From positions 1-28,129 of the forward strand of contig LT649407.1 of NCBI GenBank assembly GCA_900128395.1: a DNA stretch of 28,129 nucleotides. The letters are read 5' to 3'. This DNA is from Stramenopiles sp. TOSAG23-2 (taxonomy: Eukaryota > Sar). How positions within the stretch are numbered: the first letter of the stretch is position 1; each line of letters begins with the position of its first letter. A program made the position numbers and the translations under genes. This document shows, one piece after another, positions 1 to 8,700 of the stretch. Below the pieces are notes generated by a model, which did no database searches, had not been told where the DNA came from, and saw only the letters and a program-made list of their open reading frames with translations.

Positions 1-210
1 TTATAACATCGTTTATTTAAATACAAACGTAGCATGTGTGTAGTGTATAGGGAATCGATGGAAAGAAAGAAAAAAGAAGGAAAGCGATGTGTGAGATAGT
101 TTTGAATAGTATCAAATATATGTTCTTGTGTTCTATCAGAATTGATTTCATTGATGGTTAGTCTGACATCATTAAAGTATTATTATTATTACTCCTGTAT
201 TTCATTTATA

Positions 211-1111
211 TCATCTCATACTACAATCGATGTTTAATTTTTGCCAGTTTGGGTTGTGTTGTTGTGTTGTTGATTCATGTACAAGGAACTTTGAAATATG
301 TACTTGGTAGTATACTATTTTGGAATCTATTAAAAAAACCCTATTAAAGAACATGAAAATAGCACATGAATGATATTTACCAGCAACTTCATCTTTATTG
401 ATCTTATACTTTACTCTGCTGTTATGAACAACAATAGAGTCAATTATTGCAGGAGTACAACATGGCTGATATTCCCATTTTTTGTCCTTATGCTTAAATT
501 GCATGATGTGTGCCCCGGCTACGAATTTGTTCCACCCATAAAAACCTTTGCGTTGATATGGTTTCCCCCATGCCTTGCCTGTTTTGCCATAATCACTAAT
601 CATGTCTTTTAACCATGATGACTTTGTCCACAGCAATTGCTACAGCAATTGCTGTTGACAATGTTTTTTTGGGGTATCCTGTATTTGTTTTAAAATATTA
701 AATGTTTTTTCAATTAATTTGGTTATGTTCGTCTTACGCCTATCCAATTTATAACCTGAGTCCATTTGCTTATTCATATATATATTTAAAAGTCTTTTGC
801 TGAGTGTGAAAGTAACATCTCATTAGATACAATATGCTGTCAGTTTTAAATACCTCATATTAATATCACCCCAAATAGACTGTTTTGCTCTTAATAATTG
901 TTGCAGTAATTGTTCCTTCTTTTGTTTTCTTCACTTCTGTTAGTTGCTCTTTTGCTTCATGTACTTTATTTTTCACATCAGCAATAAATTCATTGTCATT
1001 TTTCTGGGCGTTTCTATACAAAAAAAGTCTTAAATTGTTTGCATATTCTATTGGCATAAGTGTTTTAGATATAGAGATATCAGTTATGAAAGTGCAGGTA
1101 AAAAATGCCAT
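211..1111 (-). pseudogene. Probably broken protein-coding gene, family unknown
   Basis: Reading the minus strand from an ATG at 1111, an open frame runs through a charged helical segment (AKEQLTEV) and then leaves frame. A second frame, open from about 930, continues it naturally (KEQLLQQLLRAKQSIWGDIN), so one base appears gained or lost at about 905-933. A possible 54-nt intron (853-800, GTATTT...CACTCAG) joins this in phase to the next exon, which starts KRLLNIYMNKQMDSGYK. That exon meets an in-frame TAG at 642-640, inside a duplicated palindromic 12-mer, then stays open to a TGA at 211. The last part includes GWNKFVAGAHIMQF and KYKINKDEVAG. A GTAAAT site at about 378 could be another donor. 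Coherent protein on both sides of two lesions suggests a recently broken gene or sequencing errors. I do not recognise the family. Confidence 0.4.
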
Positions 1112-1971
1112 ATAGATATGAAAAAAGACATTATAATCATATCTGTGAAATCTGTAGCACTTGAAATGGATTATAATTATAATGGAATCCCAAACCTACT
1201 AGCTGATAATGTAGGATTTATATAGAACTTAAAAACATGTATGTCATTGGAAAGGAAGAAAGATTATTGCCTTGAAGATATATTTTTTTATTTATCAACA
1301 AAGATGAAGAAGAGTGGAAAGAATATAAACGACGCTACTTTGCATTAGATGGCCAATCGGCTATAGTCAGGTCAGGTAGGTGGGTAGATAATGGTGATGG
1401 TGGTAAATCTAAACAAATCATAAAAGATTAGAAAAATAACAATACAAACAACAAAACAAATCAATAAGATATAAACATAAATTTAAAACATACACAACAA
1501 AATGCCTGAGGTAGGAGTCATAATGAAACAGGCAGAACATTTAAATAATGAAATGGTCAAAAATACATTTCATAATACGATATGCATTAAAATGTGCATT
1601 TAAATGTCACAAGGGAACATGATTGTTGTAGGAGATTTGACAATGCGATTTCAATCCCTCTTTCATGTATTTCAAGACGTTATCAAGCAACAATGGTAAT
1701 AAAAAAAAACAAATTTTTTTTCATCTATCACAGGATGGACATACTGACATTTTAAATGATAATCATCTTCTGCACTTCTCAATATGGTTTTTCAATTCAC
1801 AAATGTGGAATGGATTACCAAGTCCTTCATTTCACCTATCAAATGATGATAATTTATACTTGAACTGGAAATAAGAATACTACAAACTATATTATTATGA
1901 ACAAACTTTAATGTACAGGTGTATGTAAATGTAAAATGCTTTTTGATATATATGCTATAAACATACAGAAC
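1112..1971. other. Gene-poor stretch with short open fragments
   Basis: No convincing complete gene. On the plus strand, a 51-codon open stretch (1276-1431) contains EEWKEYKRRYFALDG, which faintly resembles the first strands of a PH domain. A 35-codon ORF starts at 1118. A run beginning with ATG at 1502 meets TAA, restarts at 1604 (MSQGNMIVVGDLTMRFQ) and stops at 1697. These could be exon or pseudogene remnants; none is long enough to call. The rest is AT-rich. Confidence 0.3.
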
Positions 1972-2191
1972 AACATCTTGAAATACAACAAAATAGATAC
2001 AACAAGATAAAACAAAACAGAAAAAAAACAAAGATGGCGTCCTTCCCACCACCAATGGTGGATAGAAAGCAGAAATCAAAAAACATCTTGAAATACAACA
2101 AAATAGATACAACAAGATAAAACAAAACAGAAAAAAAACAAAGATGGCGTCCTTCCCACCACCAATGGTGGATAGAAAGCAGAAATCAAAA
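1972..2191. repeat. Perfect 2 x 110 bp tandem duplication over a start codon
   Basis: Positions 1972-2081 are repeated without spacer or mismatch at 2082-2191. The unit contains the 5' leader and first 16 codons of the SH3-domain gene. Because 110 is not a multiple of three, the upstream copy of the ATG (2034) is out of frame with the gene. It opens a 28-codon upstream ORF that ends in TAA at 2118-2120. The copy at 2144 is the in-frame start. This is either a very recent duplication or an unmerged assembly overlap. Confidence 0.95.
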
Positions 2192-3870
2192 TTGAAATCC
2201 ATGATGAGTAGAAAAAGTATTAGTAAAAAAGAAGCGGATGCAATTAAAAACATGATGATGCGTGAAGCAGTGAACTTGCAAGTCGAAGATAAAGTTGTTG
2301 ATAAAGATGATGATAATAATAATAATAATAATATGATGAAGAACATGGAAGGTAAAGATTTGAGACAAATGTTACAACGTAAAAGTTTATCGCCTGAAGA
2401 TGCTCGTATGATTAAAGAAATGATGATTCGAGAAGCACAACAAAATAGTAATAATAATAATAATAACGATAATATAAATAATATTGGCCAACAAGTCCTT
2501 GATACAAATGATAATATTATTAATAATAAACATGATAACTTTGGCATAGCAGTTTCTTCCAACGTAATACGAGCACCACCAATACCAAAAAAAGAAAAAA
2601 AGCGCCGTCCATCCAAAGTTTTATTTGATTATACATCACAGCAAGTTGACGAAGTTGATATATCCGTAGGTGAAGAAGTTGAAATCATTGAAAAACAAAG
2701 TGATGGTTGGTATCGTGTACGTAAAACTTCAAATTTAGAAGAAGGTTTAGTCCCTGGTAATTATTTAAAAGAACATGATGTGATAGCAAATAAAAAAAAG
2801 GATGGAAATATCAGTGTAAATAGTTTATTGAATAAAAAAAGTTTAACAGCAAGTGAATCAGATGATATACGAAGAATGATGACAATGTTGTCTGGCAAAA
2901 GTAGTACAAATAATCAAAGTGCCAATGATCCATTTCCTGATTTTTTAACCCAACAGAATAACAATGCTTCTGTCTCGACGATGGGTAATAGTAATAATAA
3001 TAACAATAATAATTCAAATAAAAGTCAAAACTTCAATAATAATATAAAAAGAAGTGAAAGCAATGATGATGTTGATAAAATTGGTGATGATACTTTATCA
3101 AGACATGCATTAGAATATTGGAATATCACAAAAGGTAATTGGATCACCGTTGATGTAGCATTAGATATAAAAATGGGTGTTGTTTTTGTTCGTATTCCAG
3201 AAGTTGAAAATGTCTTAACTATACAAATTTCAAGTATATCTGCCATTGATGTTGATATTGATCCAGCATCTACGATGAATCTTGCAAATAGTATTGGTAG
3301 TATTAATAATAAATTTTGTTTCCGTATAACAGAACGTGAAGATCAATCATATGTATTTGCTACTGGTAAGTATAATTATGTTATTATTACATCCTGTGTA
3401 TATATATACATCGACTAACAAGCATAATCTTTTATGTAATATATATAGGTAATAATGCCGTGCGAGATACATTCTTTGCAGATATACAAATGATTATTGA
3501 TCGCGAAGTTGAAACAAGACTGGATAATTTAATCATATTTGGCGATGATGATAGTTCAAAGCCTAAAGTAAGCGCATTAAGGCGCGCATCTATTCATGCA
3601 ACAAAAGTGCTTGCTAAAGCAAAAGCGTTATTTCCATCTAAAACAAAAGAGAAAGCAGTTGTTGTAGAGCCATTGGAATCAACTAAATCGCTTGAAGATG
3701 AGGTCGATGATCTAATCAATTTATCTAATGCTAGAGTTGATGATGTAGATGATCTAGACGATGATAATATTATACCACCACCTCCAATTGTTGAGAATGA
3801 TGGTTCCAATACGAATTTCACGCAACGGATGAATGACTTTAATATAAATGACGATGGATTTTTGACATGA
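2144..3870 (+). CDS. SH3-domain adaptor-like protein with three RKS motifs
   Basis: Two exons (2144-3365 and 3449-3870) give a 547-residue protein. An SH3 domain lies at about residues 158-209 and shows the usual landmarks: VLFDY, a DGWY segment and a G-L-VP-NYL end. A short helical motif with an RKS(L/I) or KKS(L) core followed by an acidic helix ending in MM occurs three times, at about 17-41, 73-97 and 225-247. Asn-rich low-complexity runs separate these parts. The C-terminal third (about 320-450) looks like a folded beta-rich, perhaps PH-like, domain (LEYWNITKGNWITVDVALDI), followed by a basic stretch and an acidic tail. SH3 domains bind proline-rich ligands, so a cytoskeletal or signalling adaptor is likely, but I cannot name an orthologue. 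The start is the ATG in the second copy of the 110 bp duplication. The gene converges on the PHD gene with 27 bp between stop codons. Confidence 0.85.
3366..3448 (+). other. Spliceosomal intron, 83 nt, in the SH3 gene
   Basis: The donor is GTAAGT and the acceptor ATATAG. A GACTAAC branch site lies at 3413-3419, about 30 nt before the acceptor. Splicing joins ACT G|GT AAT (phase 1), removes an in-frame stop at 3416-3418, and gives continuous sequence FATGNNAVRDTFF. Confidence 0.9.
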
Positions 3871-3897
3871 CTTTATTTTTTTCTAAAATCTAAATAA

Positions 3898-4890
3898 TTA
3901 TAAAAGTTTTTGCGATAGATTCCTTGCATAACTCTTATCTACTGACTTATCATTTGTAACTATTACTTTCGGTGAACTATTACTTATACCTAATTCTTTT
4001 TCGTATTGAACAATATTTGTATTTTGATTGTTTTGTTTACTACCAAGATTAATAACATTATTATTCATTACTTTGTTTCTAGTTAAATTTCGTAATAATA
4101 CATGGGTTTTTGGTTTTGATACATTATTGTTTCCCGTCATCGTCGTCGTTGTTGTTGTAGTCGTTGTTGTTACATTGCCATTAGCATCATTGTTACTATC
4201 GTTTTTTTTAAAAACGATTTTATTTCTGCCATTAGCATTTGTCGCATTACTATTACTATTAGAATTATTTGTATTAATAAATGATGAATTATTCCCATTT
4301 GCTAGCGATGCTTGTCTCATACGTTTTTGATTTTTTACACGTTCTAATGCATCCAAATCAACAAAACCTTGTGGAAAATTCAAAAGATATACGCGTTCAA
4401 ACGTATCAATACAAAACAATATATCATACGTCTTTTTCTCGCTCATTTCGTATACATCATGCGCAGATAGCAATATCGACATGGAATGAACGTCGGCTAC
4501 AAGAAGTAGATCTTTCAATTGTTTCAGTGACGATAAAGTAATATGAGTATCTTGATGAAATTGTTTCAATAATTTAAATAATTGCGCATATTGTTGTCGT
4601 GGAAATGCTTCAACCTCAGTCATTGTCGTTTTGTCTTCACGTCCTCTCACTATCAAACTCTTAGTACGTTTGGATGACGATGAGGATGACGGTTTCTTGC
4701 GTTTATTATTTTTCTTTTCATCTACACATACTGGGCAATGCCACGTACCTTTGGGTACAGTTTTTAATGGAGGTTTCAAACATTTTATATGAAAAACAAG
4801 ATTACAAGTATCGCAACATAATAAATCACCACCTTTTTTACAGTAATAACATACTGAATTATGTTGATCTTCTTCATCTTTTGAAGGCAT
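3898..4890 (-). CDS. PHD-finger protein, probable chromatin reader
   Basis: A 330-residue single-exon protein. An N-terminal C4HC3 PHD finger spans about residues 13-56, with ligands Cys14, Cys17, Cys26, Cys29, His34, Cys37, Cys52 and Cys55 and the typical GTWHCPVC end. PHD fingers of this type usually read histone H3 tails, so a nuclear chromatin role is inferred. A Lys/Ser-rich stretch after the finger (KRKKPSSSSSSKRTK) could be a nuclear localisation signal. A helical region at about 90-190 has no family I recognise. The rest is Asn/Ser-rich with a run of ten Thr that are repeat-derived. There is no second finger, bromodomain or SET domain. The start is the first ATG just before the finger. 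It converges on the SH3 gene. Confidence 0.85.
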   Translation of the reverse strand: MPSKDEEDQHNSVCYYCKKGGDLLCCDTCNLVFHIKCLKPPLKTVPKGTWHCPVCVDEKKNNKRKKPSSSSSSKRTKSLIVRGREDKTTMTEVEAFPRQQYAQLFKLLKQFHQDTHITLSSLKQLKDLLLVADVHSMSILLSAHDVYEMSEKKTYDILFCIDTFERVYLLNFPQGFVDLDALERVKNQKRMRQASLANGNNSSFINTNNSNSNSNATNANGRNKIVFKKNDSNNDANGNVTTTTTTTTTTMTGNNNVSKPKTHVLLRNLTRNKVMNNNVINLGSKQNNQNTNIVQYEKELGISNSSPKVIVTNDKSVDKSYARNLSQKLL

Positions 4891-4949
4891 GTTTGTATTC
4901 TATATAAAGGTGTTTCCAATGTTTACTTTGTTTTCTATTGTATTGTAAT

Positions 4950-5134
4950 AATGTTGTTTCGTTCGCTCTATTGTATGTACCTATCTCTAATCTCTCTATG
5001 TTTTTTGTTCCCTCATCTCTCTCCTGCACACATCAGCTCTCATTCCCAGAGCTCAATGTTGTTTCGTTCGCTCTATTGTATGTACCTATCTCTAATCTCT
5101 CTATGTTTTTTGTTCCCTCATCTCTCTCCTGCAC
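4950..5134. repeat. 80 bp perfect direct repeat, 25 bp spacer
   Basis: Positions 4950-5029 recur without mismatch at 5055-5134 (period 105). The unit is pyrimidine-rich (CTATCTCTAATCTCTCTATG). The 25 bp spacer is also most of the left arm of the inverted repeat at 5026-5055. No coding function is apparent. Confidence 0.95.
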
Positions 5135-5335
5135 TACATGCAATTGATCAGTCATTCATATATGTATTCAGGATATGTACCTCCAAACAATCTAAATCAT
5201 TATTAAAAATAACACTATTTATCATTGTTGTTGTGGTTTTTCATCATCATCACATTTGGATGTTATCACATTGCAAAACCTCTTTATCTTAATCTTTGTT
5301 CTTTGTGAGCTCTGGGAATGAGAGCTGATGTGTGC
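5026..5335. repeat. 30 bp perfect inverted repeat, 250 bp loop
   Basis: The left arm, 5026-5055, contains CAGCTCTCATTCCCAGAGCT. The right arm, 5306-5335, is its exact reverse complement. Both arms carry the inner palindrome GAGCTC. The arms enclose the second copy of the 80 bp direct repeat. No transposase or target-site duplication is visible, so this is not called an element. Confidence 0.9.
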
Positions 5336-5525
5336 TGGTGTGTGGTGAGAATGGATCTTATAGGCCGCTACACAACACACAACAACATAATTCATAGGAT
5401 ATATGTTTGTAGTGTTAGTGATTTAAGTACAAAAACAAAAAAAAGAAATGAAGTTATAAAGTAAAAATACTGATAATGCTTTAATAATCTATATATACAC
5501 ACACATTTTAAAAACTTTTTCTATT

Positions 5526-5753
5526 TTTATTGCCATTGTAAATTTTTATATTTCTCTACAATATTACGTTCTTTCTCTAAGAATTTAATAGCATCATTCA
5601 TTCGGTCCATTCCTAATTTTCTATTTTTTCTCAATGCCGTTTATTGCCATTGTAAATTTTTATATTTCTCTACAATATTACGTTCTTTCTCTAAGAATTT
5701 AATAGCATCATTCATTCGGTCCATTCCTAATTTTCTATTTTTTCTCAATGCCG
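5526..5753. repeat. Perfect 2 x 114 bp tandem duplication over a gene end
   Basis: Positions 5526-5639 are repeated with no spacer at 5640-5753. The unit encodes the last 37 residues and the stop codon of the giant coiled-coil protein on the minus strand. The proximal copy (5641-5753) supplies the stop at 5641-5643, so the distal copy is non-coding and the protein is unchanged. It is the mirror case of the 110 bp duplication at 1972-2191. Confidence 0.95.
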
Positions 5754-8700
5754 TATCGTGATCTTTCATGGCAATACGGAGTTCACCAGTAATTTTGTCA
5801 TCTCTAGCTGTTTCATATTCCAATAAGGCCTTGTAACCTTTATCATCTGGTCGTGCCACATGCCATCTTTTTGAGCAACCACCAATGCCAAACTCGCTTT
5901 CTTGAACCGAGTCGCAACAGCTCCAACGGCGTTTATAATGGGCGATGCATTTAACAGTATCTGCTTTTTTGCCTCGGAAAGGACAGCTTCGTGGACACAT
6001 AACTGAAAATTGCCCAGGATGAAACTCACATGCTTCTGAATGATTCTGAACTTCTGAATATAATTTACAGCAATGCAGACATTTAGCTTTACGATTTTGA
6101 TGAGTCTTTAATAATGAACGTGGTACATTTGGACGAACAATGCTATCCTCAGGCTCATATAGACCAGCCAATTCTCGTTCCTTACGGCGATGTCTAGCCC
6201 ATGCAGGTTCATTATCTTTACTAAATTCACCACCAAATTCATTGTAGCCAGCAGTACCATGCATTTTCCGCCTTGCTTCTTGGCGCTCCTCATTCGTAAC
6301 TCTACGTAGATCGAACTCATGTTTAACCAATGCGTAACGTAATTGGAATGCTTTACGTTTTCCAACATAGGAGCGTAACCACATGTTCCATGCACTGAAT
6401 GCAAACTCCAACGCTTTCATTTGATATTTGTAGAACATTTCTTTTCCTAACACAGATTTACGCAATCGCAATCTTTCATCTCTATCATGCTGACGGCGCA
6501 ATGCCTTCATTTGAACACGTTTTTTATGGTATATAACTGCATTTGCGCGTATGGCCTCTTGCAACATAATGAGCCTTCGCTCAATGACACACAGTTCGCT
6601 GCGAGTAGCAATTGTTTGAGCCAGTATGTAAAAATATTGATAATGTAGCTCTTTATATAACGTATCCGTTTCGAAACGTTGTGACCGACCATGCAATACG
6701 GTGGTATCCATGAACTTTGTCAACTCTTCTACTTTCCTACGCAGGATCAATAAACGTCGTACTTCCGGTTTTAAATGATTCACCAAAGCTTGTTGTTCTT
6801 TTTCGTAATTCAATGCATCGTCCGCAATTTCACGCTCCTTACGTGCAATGACACGTAGACGCTGTTCCTCTTGATTTCTTTTCCTTGAGTGGAAATTTAT
6901 ACGTTGCATATTTTCTTTTGCCTTTGCTAAACGTCCAAATGCCATGAAAAATTCATTTGAACTTTGCATTAAGCTCAATTCTGCTTTGCAACAATCCATC
7001 ACAGCACGCTGGACAGCAATTGCTAAATCAGCACTTGCTTTTGCAAATTTCAATCGTGATTCTAATTTTGCCCTGTCACTAGCAGATGGCGGTTTCCCCA
7101 AACGCTTTTTTCGCCTCATTTTACGTTTTGTTCGTAGCAATGCCTCTTTATCTTGTTTGCGCCAAGCCTTTGTCTCTGACACTTCATCGGCGAAATGTTG
7201 CATTGATGGAGGTGGTAATTCATCTTCATCCGATGAACTTTCTTGAGAATCATAATCTACACTATCTTCATCCTCTTCATCATCTTCATCGCCATCATCT
7301 TCACCTTCATCTGATGATGAACTGACATCATCAAAAGCCAATTCACTTTTCATTTGTGCTTCTTGCCTTAGACGCATGTCTTCTAATTGCATTGCTTTTC
7401 CCAACTCATCTTCCAACATCATTTGTGCAACTTCACGTTTGATTCTTTGTCTTTCCGCAGTTTTCTTTTTCATTTCAGCACGACGTAATGCTTTTCTACT
7501 TGGCTTTTGCTTTGGTTCAGATCCACCAACATCGTATTTGCTTTTACGACTGTAAAATTCTTCGTCTTGTAAAAACTTCTTCATTTCCCTTTCCGCATTT
7601 GCCATAGCACGCCGTTCAATCAAACAAAGCTTCATCTCTTCCTTGTAAAATGCTTTGCATTCCTTCTCAATTCTTTGCATAGCTTCTCGCTCTGCTTTTT
7701 CTCTAGCACGTTGGGCTTCCAATTTCAAACGACGCTCTTTTTGCTCCTCGGTTTCCTCCGGCTCCTCATCTTGCAGTACAAGTTTCAGTGATTTACCCCA
7801 TTTAGCCAATGCCTGCCGTAACTCCATCATGCGGCCATTTTGTACTCTTAACAATCGCATATATACTGCGTGGTGCATTGGTATATCTTGTCCACGATTA
7901 TTTTTCTTCGAGGGGAAGACGACACCACTATCTGTTTCCGCTCGTTCGCGAGCTTGTATGCTACCATTAAATATCTCACGAGCAACTTCTTCAGCATATT
8001 GATTTACAACATCATCTAAGAAAATCAACCAAGACTGTTCATCTTGGACAAGAGTTTCTTCTTTTTTCCTCCACTTTTCGCGTACCTCATCTTCAGCTTT
8101 CTTCTCTTCCTCTTCTAAAAATTCTTTTTTCAATCGTTTAACCGTATTTCGTTTCAATCTAAATTTTGCAATACGATTTAGTGCAACTGGCTTTTTACCT
8201 TTTCCATCCCATGAATTGGCTTCTTTGAGTTTTTGCACTTCCACTTCGTCTACATATGCCTTTGCTTTGTCTTTAATTTCCGATTGCTTCAACTGCGTGT
8301 TTAATTTTGCAGGGGCAGCCGCGGCTGCTACTTTCTTTGCATCAGACACTTCTGCAGTAATCTCCTTCTCCCATCTCTCCCATCGCACCATGTATGCCGT
8401 ATTGTCATCTTCAATCTTCATTTCTTTACGTTCTCGAATCTCTTGAATACGTTCATGGTCATAAAATTTCTTCATAGCTTCATCTTCGGCTGCCATTGCT
8501 AAATTTTCTGCATTACGAACTGCTTGATAATGTTTGACAACGTTATCAACAGGAAGGTAGATCTTCGTTCCGACTGGCCATCCTCCACCAGGCATTACTA
8601 CTAATGTTGGTGGCATAGGATCTGCCAAACGTTTAGCACGTTCCTCGCGCTCTCTAGCTTTTTTTTCCTCTGCTTGTGCATCAACAAAAGCTTTTGGCTT

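Larger units (their letters stand above)
4891..5525. other. Intergenic region rich in direct and inverted repeats
   Basis: This stretch lies between the PHD gene start and the end of the giant coiled-coil gene. It carries an 80 bp direct repeat and a 30 bp inverted repeat, listed separately. The pyrimidine-rich plus strand gives overlapping open frames, but they encode only low-complexity Leu/Ser/Phe and repeat with the DNA. I see no gene. Positions 5336-5525 are AT-rich with no visible feature. Confidence 0.5.

Noticed and set aside
640-1380. UAG reassigned to glutamine, since several in-frame TAGs near 640 and 1223-1380 would read well as Gln
   Set aside because: Nine intact genes with more than 6,000 codons, including a Gln-rich 2,912-residue one, contain no in-frame TAG, which would be expected if it were a normal Gln codon. 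Absence of TAG among nine stops is too small a sample.
1792-2616. 274-codon minus-strand ORF rich in Leu, Ile and Ser
   Set aside because: It is the antisense shadow of the Asn-rich coding part of the SH3 gene and of the duplication.
4950-5134. CRISPR-like direct repeats
   Set aside because: There are only two copies, the units are too long, no spacers or cas genes are present, and the host is a eukaryote.
4938-5292. Overlapping plus-strand ORFs of 69 and 113 codons
   Set aside because: They consist of the 80 bp direct repeat read twice and are low-complexity Leu/Ser/Phe. The period of 105 keeps any frame open.
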